Below, piece by piece: positions 34,546-41,981 of a stretch of DNA of 41,981 bases. How positions within the stretch are numbered: position 1 is the first letter of the stretch; each line of letters begins with the position of its first letter. The notes beneath the pieces were generated by a model. The model saw only the letters and a program-made list of their open reading frames with translations, was not told where the DNA came from and ran no database searches. The position numbers and the translations under genes are program-made. The stretch is from Bacteroidales bacterium (lineage in GTDB: Bacteria > Bacteroidota > Bacteroidia > Bacteroidales > UBA7960), in contig PWNO01000283.1 in NCBI GenBank assembly GCA_003557765.1, positions 1-41,981 of the forward strand, in the 5' to 3' direction.

Positions 34546-35307
34546 TTACACCTGCCTTTCTTTTAAGCTAAACCAGGTTGTGATTAAAAAGAATGGTACA
34601 AACAGGTAATAGAACACAATGCGCGCAACAGAAGGAAAGATTCGCAGGAAGAAGTCTTCAAGCTGATGGGACATCTGTTCCGTGCCAAAGGCCACTTGTG
34701 TACCCGGTGTTCCAAACATTAGCCAGCCCGTGACACCGGCAATGATTTGCAGGGCCACAGAAACGACAAATAAAGCCAGTACCGTTTTTAAAAAATTATA
34801 TCCCCGGAAATAGGCGGCACCCAGTAAAAAAATGGATTGGGTAACCCAATAAACCTTGAGGGAAGCCCATGACCCCGAAGAAAACACACCTGAAAAGGGT
34901 GTGATGTCAAGGGTTAAATTCAGGACCAGGTTACCGATAAATACAATGAATCCCATGGTCAATAGTGCCACCAACGGGAACAAGAAGGCCGTAATGATCC
35001 AGGCGCTGAGCAAGCGTTCCGTGTTGGATACCGGCAGGGTCAGGTACTGATAACTGCGCTGGGGTTGATGCAGTTCACCAAAAATGCCGGCTGTGAAGAT
35101 GTAACCCCCGATGAACATCACCACATAATATAGCCCGGTCAGTCCGCCAATATCTGCTGGTTGAAAATAACCCCGAAACAAGGTAAGGACCAGTAGTGAG
35201 CCGGCAATTGCACCATAAGCGATCAGCCATGATTTCCCGTTAGACAGGATGTGTCGCCGGATCAGATAATACAATCGATGGATGTTTAATGATTGTTGTG
35301 CTTCCAT
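34546..35307 (-). CDS. ABC-type permease
   Basis: The 253-residue protein has about six hydrophobic segments (for example WLIAYGAIAGSLLVLTLF, YYVVMFIGGYIFTAGIFGEL and IFYYLFVPFFLITTWFSL), the layout of ABC-2-type permeases. The segment ELHQPQRSYQYLTLPVSNTERLLSAW between helices 2 and 3 is typical of ABC-2 members in Bacteroidota. It starts 6 nt after the ATPase stop, so the pair is translationally close and should form the transporter. Substrate is unknown; YtrA-linked systems often concern cell-envelope stress. Confidence 0.75.
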   Translation of the reverse strand: MEAQQSLNIHRLYYLIRRHILSNGKSWLIAYGAIAGSLLVLTLFRGYFQPADIGGLTGLYYVVMFIGGYIFTAGIFGELHQPQRSYQYLTLPVSNTERLLSAWIITAFLFPLVALLTMGFIVFIGNLVLNLTLDITPFSGVFSSGSWASLKVYWVTQSIFLLGAAYFRGYNFLKTVLALFVVSVALQIIAGVTGWLMFGTPGTQVAFGTEQMSHQLEDFFLRIFPSVARIVFYYLFVPFFLITTWFSLKERQV

Positions 35308-35313
35308 AACATA

Positions 35314-36150
35314 CTATGCGTTAAATGATTCGTTAATTCCTTTTCTGTTGGCTATGACGCCGTTAAATAACAACTCCATGTCCAGCCTTGATTGTTTACC
35401 CTGCGTATTAGGTACGATGGCAGGATAACCTCCCAGGGCTTCTTCGTAATAAATGGGTTGCATGTTTTCCTTGATCTCAGGAAGTGTTTCGAAGCTCAGG
35501 GCAGCAGATATTTCCTGCAGACCCCTGTTGAAGATGATTTGCCCTTCATCGATGATGATGATGGGGTCAATCAGCGCTTCAAGGTCCCTGACCTGGTGTG
35601 TGGATATCAGCACACTTTGCTCCGAAGAGAGGGATGCGGCAATCACGCGCCGGAACTGACTTTTTGATGGTATATCCAGACCGTTGGTTGGCTCATCCAT
35701 GAGCAGCAAACGTGCACTTGTTGATAATCCAAATGCAAGCAGGAACTTCTTCTTTTGGCCATAAGACAGCTGATGTAATTTTTGGCTGCGTTCCAATTGA
35801 AACTCATTCATTAACCAATCAAGCTTCTCCTGGTCAAAACGTTGATAAAATGGCGCATTTAGCGAAACATAGTTCTCAATGCGAATAGCAGGCACCTGGT
35901 ATTCTTCCGGAATCAGACAAATGTCTTCCAGACAAGCCGGGAACCTTTTCTGTGAATCATACCCTAATACAGTTGATTCACCCGTGCGGGGAAATACAAG
36001 TCCGGCAACAATTTTTAAAAGCGTTGTTTTGCCGGCACCGTTGCGGCCCAGCAATCCATAGATCTTGCCAGGCTCCAACTCCAGGTTTAATTGGTCAAAC
36101 AATCGCTGTCGCTTGGTATAACCAAAACCAATTTGTTTTAATGTGACCAT
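35314..36150 (-). CDS. ABC transporter ATP-binding protein
   Basis: This 278-residue ATPase shows Walker A GRNGAGKT (35-42), the signature LSYGQKKKF and Walker B LLLMDEPTNGLD, followed by the H-loop ISTHQVRD. It drives the permease encoded by the next gene. The C-terminal 60 residues are not part of the core domain. It is first in the four-gene operon and is preceded by a Bacteroidota promoter and dyad operator. The ATG at 36150 fits the domain start. Confidence 0.9.
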   Translation of the reverse strand: MVTLKQIGFGYTKRQRLFDQLNLELEPGKIYGLLGRNGAGKTTLLKIVAGLVFPRTGESTVLGYDSQKRFPACLEDICLIPEEYQVPAIRIENYVSLNAPFYQRFDQEKLDWLMNEFQLERSQKLHQLSYGQKKKFLLAFGLSTSARLLLMDEPTNGLDIPSKSQFRRVIAASLSSEQSVLISTHQVRDLEALIDPIIIIDEGQIIFNRGLQEISAALSFETLPEIKENMQPIYYEEALGGYPAIVPNTQGKQSRLDMELLFNGVIANRKGINESFNA

Positions 36151-36165
36151 AATACATAATGTTTT

Positions 36166-36189
36166 AGTGTCTTACTTTACTAGTACACT
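36166..36189. promoter_or_regulatory. Putative YtrA-type operator
   Basis: AGTGT (36166-36170) and ACACT (36185-36189) bound a 24-bp dyad in which 8 of 12 base pairs are symmetric, including internal TA/TA pairs. It lies between the -7 box and the start codon, covering the expected start site near 36184. The arms resemble AGTGTA/TACACT sites of YtrA-type GntR regulators. Bound regulator would block the promoter, giving autoregulation. Confidence 0.6.
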
Positions 36190-36190
36190 G

Positions 36191-36223
36191 CAAATGTATG
36201 ACATTATTTTTGAATTCTCCAAA
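36191..36223 (-). promoter_or_regulatory. Promoter of the ABC–GntR–DUF2807 operon
   Basis: On the minus strand TTTG (36223-36220) is followed after 21 nt by TACATTTG (36198-36191). Both elements and the spacing fit the Bacteroidota consensus. The start site would be near 36184, inside the dyad operator, about 35 nt before the ATG at 36150. Confidence 0.7.
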
Positions 36224-36241
36224 TATTTTCATGAAAATTTT

Positions 36242-36263
36242 CAATTATTTTTCAATTATTTTG
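36242..36263. repeat. 11-bp tandem repeat CAATTATTTTK
   Basis: CAATTATTTTT (36242-36252) is followed by CAATTATTTTG (36253-36263), a repeat of one helical turn. It is 19 bp upstream of the -33 element of the ABC promoter and could bend DNA or be an activator site. Simple AT-richness is an alternative. Confidence 0.4.
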
Positions 36264-36570
36264 ATATGATATTGATTATCAGCATATAATATTGAACTAT
36301 GCAACCCAATATTGACAAAGCCGGCGATGGTTATTGCATGGCGGCGTCCTCTGCAGTATGAATGAGGCAGGCAGCATAATCTATGTAATCATGTTATAAT
36401 CAAAAAATGATATCAACCGAACCAAGGCAAAGTATATTGACACTAACGAATGTGCTTATTGAAGGGTGAGTTCCTGGTATAAGACTAAAAAACCAAAAAA
36501 TCATAAATAAACCGATGTCGCTTTAACATTTTTTAACCCCAAAAAAATGTCATCATATCCATTCAGGAGA

Positions 36571-36578
36571 TATTTTTG
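36571..36578 (+). promoter_or_regulatory. -7 box for the moxR/bat operon
   Basis: TATTTTTG matches TAnnTTTG, 121 nt before the moxR ATG. No well-placed -33 TTG. A long leader of about 115 nt would follow. Confidence 0.45.
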
Positions 36579-36699
36579 CCCTATTATTTGTTTTTATCAG
36601 TTACAATTTTTATTAAACGCTTACATGGAGTCTTCATAGGACAAATATTTGCTTGTTTATCAGTCCTTTAGTATGGAGATTTCATAATAATTTTTCACC

Positions 36700-37683
36700 A
36701 TGGACATTAAGGAACTAAATGAAAGAATTCAGCAGGAGAGTCAATTTGTTGATGTACTCCGGGCTGAGATGGATAAGGTGATTGTAGGCCAGAAAGAAAT
36801 GATTGACAGAATGTTGATCGGCTTGCTTGCTGGCGGACACATTTTGCTGGAAGGGGTGCCGGGCCTGGCCAAAACCCTGGCCATCAAATCTCTCGCCAAC
36901 AGCATCAAGGCCCACTTCAGTCGTATTCAGTTCACCCCCGACCTATTGCCTGCCGATTTAATCGGTACAATGATTTACAGCCAAAAGACGGAAGAGTTTC
37001 TTGTGCGCAAGGGTCCTATTTTTGCTAACATCATCCTTGCTGACGAGATCAACCGATCGCCTGCAAAAGTGCAGAGTGCGCTCCTCGAGGCCATGCAGGA
37101 ACGTCAGGTAACTATCGGTGACCAGCGATTTGTACTGGATGAACCTTTCCTGGTACTGGCTACTGAAAACCCCCTTGAGCAAGAAGGCACCTATCCCCTA
37201 CCCGAGGCGCAGGTGGACCGCTTCATGCTTAAAGTCATCATTGATTATCCGGGCAGGGAGCATGAGAAGCAGATCCTGCGACAGAATATGAAGCAGGAAT
37301 TTCCTGTAACCAGTCCTGTTATAGAACCTGCGGCCATAATCAATGCCAGGAAGGTGGTTAAGGATGTATACATGGATGAGAAGATTGAAGACTATATCAC
37401 CCATATCGTGTTTGCCAGCCGTTATCCAGGACAATACAAACTCGACAAGCTTTCGCCGCTGATTAGCTATGGTGGCTCCCCCAGAGCTACCATCAACATG
37501 GCGCTGGCCGCCAAGGCTCATGCTTTTCTCAATCACCGTGGGTTTGTGGTACCCGAAGACATCAGGACAGTTTGCCACGATGTGATGCGCCACAGGATCG
37601 GCATCACATATGAGGCTGAAGCAGAAAACATCACGACAGTCCATATCATTGATGACTTACTGGATCATATTGAAGTGCCCTAA
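36700..37683 (+). CDS. MoxR-family AAA ATPase
   Basis: This 327-residue AAA ATPase has Walker A GVPGLAKT (52-59), Walker B ILADEINRSPAK with the adjacent NRS sensor region, and sensor 1 in ATENPLEQEGTYPLPEAQ. MoxR proteins act as chaperones for von Willebrand A proteins, here the DUF58, BatA and BatB products downstream. Length is normal. It opens the bat operon; 157 bp separate it from the DUF58 gene, a larger gap than later ones, and that gap contains a short octamer-type repeat. Confidence 0.9.
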   Translation: MDIKELNERIQQESQFVDVLRAEMDKVIVGQKEMIDRMLIGLLAGGHILLEGVPGLAKTLAIKSLANSIKAHFSRIQFTPDLLPADLIGTMIYSQKTEEFLVRKGPIFANIILADEINRSPAKVQSALLEAMQERQVTIGDQRFVLDEPFLVLATENPLEQEGTYPLPEAQVDRFMLKVIIDYPGREHEKQILRQNMKQEFPVTSPVIEPAAIINARKVVKDVYMDEKIEDYITHIVFASRYPGQYKLDKLSPLISYGGSPRATINMALAAKAHAFLNHRGFVVPEDIRTVCHDVMRHRIGITYEAEAENITTVHIIDDLLDHIEVP

Positions 37684-37781
37684 GTTTCCGTATACATAAT
37701 ACAGCAAACGTAAAATATATGTGCATTTTAGTCACCTGCAGGATGAGAATGACCTGACCCGGATTAACCTTCCAGTTTTTT

Positions 37782-37800
37782 GATAATTCGACCTTTTGAC
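37782..37800. repeat. Short reverse-oriented octamer-type repeat
   Basis: GAT at 37782, GAC at 37790 and GAC at 37798 are each 8 bases apart. On the minus strand the units read GTCAAAAG, GTCGAATT and ATCAAAAA, the same consensus as the arrays at 4412 and 10557. Only three units, so less certain. Confidence 0.45.
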
Positions 37801-37840
37801 TTTAAACTTGTAAATTTTGAATAGCTAATAAACTGCCATT

Positions 37841-38713
37841 GTGTTGGAAACCAGTGAACTCATAAAAAAGGTAAAAAAAATTGAGATCAAAACCCGTGGT
37901 CTCTCTGATCAGGTCTTTGCCGGGAACTACCATAGTGCATTTAAAGGGCGTGGTATGACATTTACGGAGGTCAGGGAGTACCAGTATGGGGATGATATTC
38001 GCAATATTGACTGGAATGTAACCGCTCGCTTTAACCATCCTTATGTGAAGGTATTTGAAGAAGAGCGGGAGATGACCGTAATGCTCGTGATCGATGTAAG
38101 CGGATCAAATGCATTTGGCGCAACAGGCGCCATCAAGTCACAGGTAATCACAGAAGTCGCCGCTGTCCTGGCTTTTTCTGCAATTCATAACAACGACAAA
38201 GTGGGGGTGATCTTCTTCAGCGACCAGATTGAGAAGTATATTCCACCTAAAAAAGGTACACGCCATATCTTGCGTATCATCAGGGAGTTGATCAACTTCA
38301 GCCCCGAACGGAAAGGTACGGATATCGGAATGGTGCTGAAATATCTGCGCAACGTGCAAAAGAGAAAGTCTGTGGCTTTTCTGATCTCTGATTTTCACGA
38401 CAAGGGCTTTGGAGAGGCGCTGCAAATCGTATCCAGGAAGCACGATTTGATATGCGTGCGTGTTTACGACCAGCGTGAACGTGAACTCCCCCCCGTGGGG
38501 CTGATGAAGTTCAGGGACGAAGAGACAGGAAGTGTTTACTGGCTTGATACCTCAAGCCGTGCTGTGAAAGATAGAATAGAAGCATACACAAAGGCGCACG
38601 AAAGCTTCCTGAAAGATGTATTTTTCAAGTCGGCCGTTGATGTTGTGCAGGTACCTACTCATGTCGATTATGTGCCACCATTAATGCAGTTATTTAAAAA
38701 ACGTAGCCGGTAG
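37841..38713 (+). CDS. DUF58 domain protein with vWA MIDAS motif
   Basis: The 290-residue cytoplasmic protein carries the DUF58 marks FKGRGMTFTEVREYQYGDDIRNIDWNVTAR (about 35-63) and then a vWA-like fold with DVSGS at 85-89, the metal-ion-dependent adhesion site. DUF58 proteins are usual partners of MoxR. The start is GTG at 37841 (read as Met), the only good start before the conserved region; TTG at 37844 is a weaker choice. It precedes the DUF4381-like gene by 26 nt. Confidence 0.85.
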   Translation: MLETSELIKKVKKIEIKTRGLSDQVFAGNYHSAFKGRGMTFTEVREYQYGDDIRNIDWNVTARFNHPYVKVFEEEREMTVMLVIDVSGSNAFGATGAIKSQVITEVAAVLAFSAIHNNDKVGVIFFSDQIEKYIPPKKGTRHILRIIRELINFSPERKGTDIGMVLKYLRNVQKRKSVAFLISDFHDKGFGEALQIVSRKHDLICVRVYDQRERELPPVGLMKFRDEETGSVYWLDTSSRAVKDRIEAYTKAHESFLKDVFFKSAVDVVQVPTHVDYVPPLMQLFKKRSR

Positions 38714-38739
38714 TTCTGGCAGGATTACAATAAATTGAG

Positions 38740-39717
38740 ATGGGAAGAAATATGAGACTTATGAAGTCATGTGTGGTGATCTTCTTGATGCTGTTGCTTT
38801 TGATCTACAGTGTGGCCCTGGCAGACAGGCCATCAACCGTGGAGGTGCGTGCCACTATTGATCCGGAGCAGATCAGGTTTGGTGAACATGCCCATCTTAG
38901 GCTACAGTGGTCGGTGCCCCTCGATGGCGTGACCCTCACTCACGATATCCGGGATATCCTTGGCGCTGAGCTGGAGTTGATCCGGAGTGAACCCCTGGAT
39001 ACGCTTAGTCTCGGTGAAGATAGCCTGTCGTTGCAGGAAGTCCACGTCATTACTTCCTGGGACGATGGTTATCATCCCATACGGCCTGTCAATTACAAGC
39101 ATGTGTTGGGTCAGGATACCCTCACATTGGAAAGCCGGGCGTTGCTACTGGAAGTGATGGATGAAGAGGTCGCACTGGAAGAAGGCTTCAGGGATATTCG
39201 GCCTATCATCCCTGTCTCGCGTAGCTTGGGCGACATCCTGCTATGGATCCTTCTAGGTGTTGCCTTGGCAATCATGGCTTATTTGCTCTATTATTGGATT
39301 AAAAAACGACAGCCCGTTGAAGAAAAATCCCAAAAAGTACATAGGCAGGAAAGTGTCCCCCCCCATATCGCCGCCATCTCCAGCCTGGAAACCTTGCGAC
39401 GGAAGCAGCTTTGGCGCGACGGGAAGATTAAGCAACATCACATTGAACTGACAGACATCTTGCGTACATATGTGAGCAAACGATTTAACATTGCCGCACA
39501 GGAGATGACCACCAGGGAAATTTTGCATGCCTTAAAGACGTTGCTCAAGGATAAAAACTCACTGGAATTGCTGACTGATATCCTGCAAGAATCCGATATG
39601 GTCAAGTTTGCAAAATACAAACCTGAAATGGATCGGCACGAGGCAGCTATTGAACAGGCACTGGCTTTTGTGTCACAAACCTTACCTGAAACCGGTAATC
39701 ACGACAACGATGTATAA
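38740..39717 (+). CDS. Membrane protein of the bat operon (DUF4381-like)
   Basis: The 325-residue protein has a signal peptide (a long Leu/Ile core, VVIFLMLLLLIYSVALA), an extracytoplasmic beta-rich part (about 30-165), one membrane helix (LLWILLGVALAIMAYLLYYWI, about 168-188) and a cytoplasmic helical part that includes HHIELTDILRTYVSKRFNIAAQEMTTREIL, resembling DUF4381. Such a protein is often found between DUF58 and BatA in Bacteroidota, with unknown role. Starts at 38752 or 38761 are equally plausible. It overlaps batA by 8 nt. Confidence 0.65.
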   Translation: MGRNMRLMKSCVVIFLMLLLLIYSVALADRPSTVEVRATIDPEQIRFGEHAHLRLQWSVPLDGVTLTHDIRDILGAELELIRSEPLDTLSLGEDSLSLQEVHVITSWDDGYHPIRPVNYKHVLGQDTLTLESRALLLEVMDEEVALEEGFRDIRPIIPVSRSLGDILLWILLGVALAIMAYLLYYWIKKRQPVEEKSQKVHRQESVPPHIAAISSLETLRRKQLWRDGKIKQHHIELTDILRTYVSKRFNIAAQEMTTREILHALKTLLKDKNSLELLTDILQESDMVKFAKYKPEMDRHEAAIEQALAFVSQTLPETGNHDNDV

Positions 39718-40723
39718 CCTGATCACCATACCACCTGATCTGGCGTTTGCTCATGCCGGAATACTATACCTGCTAGCCATTCCCATGCTGTTGGTCATCT
39801 GGTACGTTTTCGGCTATCGTGGCCGAAGCGCTGACATCCGATACGTGCATGCGGAGTTCGCAAAAGGGATTAAAAAAAGCCTGCGTTTGCGCTTGCGGCA
39901 TCTGCCTTTTGCCATGCGCATACTTGCCTTGTCGCTGATCATCCTCGCCTTGGCCAGGCCGCAAAGTACCACTGGCCTGCATGAAGAAACCATTGAAGGC
40001 ATTGACATCATGATTGCGCTGGACATATCCGGGTCGATGCTTGCCGAAGACTTTGAACCCAACCGGATGGAAGCGGCAAAACAAACAGCACTGGACTTTA
40101 TCGACATGCGGCCACATGATCGTATCGGGATGTCGGTATTTAGTGGCGAAAGCTTCACTTTGTCACCACTGACAAGGGATCATGCCATGCTCAAAGCCCT
40201 GGCTGAAGGAGCAGGGCCTGGCATGGTAAGAGATGGTACCGCCATCGGTGACGGACTGGCCACTGCCATTAACCGGCTCCGCGAAAGCGATGCGGAAAGC
40301 AGGGTCATCGTATTGCTGACAGACGGAATCAACAATACTGGTGCCATCGATCCGCTGACGGCGGCAGACATGGCCGCATTATTCAATATCCGCGTGTACA
40401 CGATAGGCGTCGGAAGCAGCGGACTGGTCCCCTACCCTTTTGAAACCCCCTTTGGTATTCAGTACCGTGATGTGGAGATTCCCGTAGATGAAGACTTGCT
40501 GATGGAAATTGCGAACCTTACAGGTGGACAATACTACTGGGCTGAAACACAAGATGCCCTTGAACAGGTGTATGCTGATATTGATGAACTGGAAACAACG
40601 ATAATTGAAGTCACCGAATATGCCAGGGTTTCAGAAAAGTTTCTGCTTTTCCTGATTCCGGCTATCCTGATGCTTTTCATAGAGGCCCTCCTGAAATATA
40701 CCTGGTTGCAAAGCGTTCCCTGA
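39710..40723 (+). CDS. batA: BatA, von Willebrand A membrane protein
   Basis: The 337-residue protein has two N-terminal helices (about 15-34 and 68-83), a vWA domain with the MIDAS DISGS (105-109), LTDGINNTG and a C-terminal helix (about 310-328). The vWA domain begins EGIDIMIALDISGSMLAEDF. In Bacteroides fragilis bat genes are linked to aerotolerance, and in other bacteria to stress and envelope integrity. ATG at 39710 was chosen; an earlier frame reads through the preceding gene. It is preceded by an 8-nt overlap and followed by batB after 90 bp. Confidence 0.88.
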   Translation: MYNLITIPPDLAFAHAGILYLLAIPMLLVIWYVFGYRGRSADIRYVHAEFAKGIKKSLRLRLRHLPFAMRILALSLIILALARPQSTTGLHEETIEGIDIMIALDISGSMLAEDFEPNRMEAAKQTALDFIDMRPHDRIGMSVFSGESFTLSPLTRDHAMLKALAEGAGPGMVRDGTAIGDGLATAINRLRESDAESRVIVLLTDGINNTGAIDPLTAADMAALFNIRVYTIGVGSSGLVPYPFETPFGIQYRDVEIPVDEDLLMEIANLTGGQYYWAETQDALEQVYADIDELETTIIEVTEYARVSEKFLLFLIPAILMLFIEALLKYTWLQSVP

Positions 40724-40781
40724 TTGGGGTTTAAATGAAAATGAAAAGAGCATGCATAAATAAAAATGAAGAATGGCAATA

Positions 40782-40799
40782 GACCAATGACCATTTGAC
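40782..40799. repeat. Short reverse-oriented octamer-type repeat
   Basis: GAC recurs at 40782, 40789 and 40797 (spacing 7 and 8) in the gap between batA and batB. On the minus strand the units read GTCAAATG, GTCATTG and GTCTATTG. It resembles the octamer arrays but is imperfect. Confidence 0.35.
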
Positions 40800-40813
40800 T
40801 TCTTACAAAATTA

Positions 40814-41875
40814 ATGGATATGACTGCCAATGGTTTTGACATGATACGTTTTGCAAATCCGGAATGGGCAAACCTGTTTTGGCTTATCCCGCTGTTCATA
40901 TTGGTTTTTGCCATTTCCAGGTATTTATACCGGCGTGCGATGCGTCGTTTCGGGAACCCCGAACTTATTGCTCAGATTGCTGAAATGCAGTCAAATAAAA
41001 GACCCTATATAAAATTTATTCTGTTTTTACTCATTTTTTCTCTGATATCTCTTGCAGCCATGGATCCACAGGTAGGAAGCCGGATGGAAGAGGCCCAGCT
41101 AGAAGGTGTGGACATCGTGATCGCCCTGGATGTGAGCCGCAGCATGCTTGCGGAAGATGTCAGGCCGAACCGCCTGGAGCGGGCGCGACTTGCAGTGAGC
41201 AGACTCATAGAAAAACTGGATCAGGACCGTGTGGGTATTGTAGCTTTTGCCGGTTCTGCGCACACCAGGGTGCCACTTACCAACGATCATCATGCCGCCC
41301 GAATGATCTTGCGGACCCTTGGACCGGAAAGTGTGCCGGTGCAGGGCACAGCCGTGGGTCAGGCATTGGCCAGGGCCTCCCTTGCTTTTGTGGATGACCA
41401 GCGTGCCAGCAAAGTGATTATTCTGATCAGCGACGGCGAAAGCCACGAGGATGACCCCGTGGAGAGTGCCAAAATGGCTGCTGATAGAGGAATTGTTATA
41501 CATACCGTGGGTGTGGGAAGCCGCGAAGGCGCCCCCATTCCTTTGTATGAAAATGACAGGATGACGGGTCATATGCGAGATCGGGATGGAAGAGTTATAA
41601 TAACGCGGTATGATGAAAATGCGATGCGGGAAATTGCCCGGGTAACAGGCGGCGTATTCCGTCATGGCAGCGGCCCTGACCTTGGTCTGGAGCAGATCAT
41701 GCAACAAATCCGGGAAATGGAGAGAGAGGCCTATGATACCACTGTGTTTGCAGATTATGAAAGTCGCTTTCATTATGTGCTCGCTCTGGCATTTATTTTG
41801 CTGATCTTTGAATTGCTGATCATGGACAGAAAAAACAGGTATCTGAAGCGATTGAAAATATTTCAAATAAGATAA
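40814..41875 (+). CDS. batB: BatB, von Willebrand A membrane protein
   Basis: The 353-residue protein parallels BatA: two N-terminal helices (about 20-37 and 66-82), a vWA domain with DVSRS at 106-110 (MIDAS D-x-S-x-S retained), ISDGESHEDDPV and a C-terminal helix (YVLALAFILLIFELLIM). The sequences GVDIVIALDVSRSMLAEDVRPNRLERA closely match the BatA counterpart, showing an old tandem duplication. It probably forms a vWA pair with BatA under MoxR control. BatC starts 9 nt later. Confidence 0.88.
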   Translation: MDMTANGFDMIRFANPEWANLFWLIPLFILVFAISRYLYRRAMRRFGNPELIAQIAEMQSNKRPYIKFILFLLIFSLISLAAMDPQVGSRMEEAQLEGVDIVIALDVSRSMLAEDVRPNRLERARLAVSRLIEKLDQDRVGIVAFAGSAHTRVPLTNDHHAARMILRTLGPESVPVQGTAVGQALARASLAFVDDQRASKVIILISDGESHEDDPVESAKMAADRGIVIHTVGVGSREGAPIPLYENDRMTGHMRDRDGRVIITRYDENAMREIARVTGGVFRHGSGPDLGLEQIMQQIREMEREAYDTTVFADYESRFHYVLALAFILLIFELLIMDRKNRYLKRLKIFQIR

Positions 41876-41884
41876 AGAAAAGCG

Positions 41885-41981
41885 ATGATACTTTTTCGGT
41901 TGTTGTTTTTTAGTTTGCTTTGTTTTTTGATGACCCACTTGCAAGCCAGTGATGTACGCAACCTGGTCAGAGAGTGTAACA
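41885..41981 (+). CDS. batC: BatC start, cut by window end
   Basis: An ATG at 41885 opens a frame that runs off the end. The visible 32 residues are a signal peptide (basic Arg, hydrophobic LLFFSLLCFLM) and then ASDVRNLVRECN, the start of a secreted helical protein. BatC, a TPR protein, normally follows BatB, so this is inferred as BatC from position. The TPR region lies beyond the window. Confidence 0.6.
   Translation, partial: MILFRLLFFSLLCFLMTHLQASDVRNLVRECN

Larger units (their letters stand above)
36151..36699. other. 549-bp gene-free divergent region
   Basis: This AT-rich region separates the ABC operon (-) and the moxR/bat operon (+). It holds the YtrA-type operator and promoter of the ABC operon (36166-36223), an 11-bp tandem repeat (36242-36263) and a -7 box for moxR (36571-36578). 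A central part of about 290 bp, 36280-36570, has no recognised gene, RNA or long repeat. Confidence 0.6.

Noticed and set aside
41099..41944. A 281-codon open frame opposite batB
   Set aside because: It covers the batB coding strand with well-formed vWA motifs; the antisense product has no signal or domain.

Overview
The window reads as chromosomal DNA of a Bacteroidota bacterium. The evidence is the gene content: a Bat (von Willebrand A) operon, a bamD–rpoZ–coaBC–DUF4835–recN block, an omega subunit of the Bacteroidota type, a carboxypeptidase-regulatory-domain TonB receptor, and no rRNA, tRNA, phage or IS genes. Many gene starts are also preceded by the Bacteroidota -7 box TAnnTTTG, in two cases with a well-spaced TTG/TTTG -33 element. 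I cannot place it below phylum level from sequence reading alone.

Layout. Positions 1-4409 (+) hold the end of a CocE/NonD-type alpha/beta hydrolase, a stand-alone ATP-grasp ligase-like protein and a PutP-like Na+/solute symporter. Positions 4592-5743 (+) hold a small OB-like lipoprotein and a PepSY-associated membrane protein. Positions 5925-13042 are on the minus strand: threonine aldolase, alanine racemase translationally overlapping an M20 amidohydrolase, a DUF2271-like secreted protein and a TonB-dependent receptor. Positions 13217-20244 (+) hold a LiaF-like membrane protein, then bamD, rpoZ, coaBC, DUF4835, recN and an enoyl-ACP reductase.

Positions 20443-26203 (+) form an electron-transfer block: etfB, etfA, a cytochrome-b-like/ferredoxin membrane protein, a HdrB-like CCG protein and an acyl-CoA dehydrogenase. 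This looks like a complete route from acyl-CoA to quinone, with a two-gene heterodisulfide-reductase-like module in place of the usual ETF dehydrogenase. Positions 26404-33150 hold clpC (-), gyrA (+) and a TPR protein (+). Positions 33402-36150 (-) form an ABC ATPase–permease–YtrA-type GntR–DUF2807 operon with a visible promoter and an overlapping dyad operator. Positions 36700-41981 (+) hold the Bat operon: MoxR, DUF58, a DUF4381-like membrane protein, BatA, BatB and the start of BatC.

The least ordinary material is between and around genes. There are octamer-period GTCRAAAN arrays at intergenic positions, a tandem 37/38-bp hairpin duplication with an exchanged base pair between the hydrolase and the ligase, convergent terminators sharing one stem core, and the YtrA operator. 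Among proteins, the Etf–Hdr-like–ACAD block, the hydrolase/ATP-grasp/symporter cassette and the split lipoprotein/PepSY/DUF2271/TonB neighbourhood are the best candidates for an under-described system. No CRISPR, restriction, toxin or phage-defence genes were seen.
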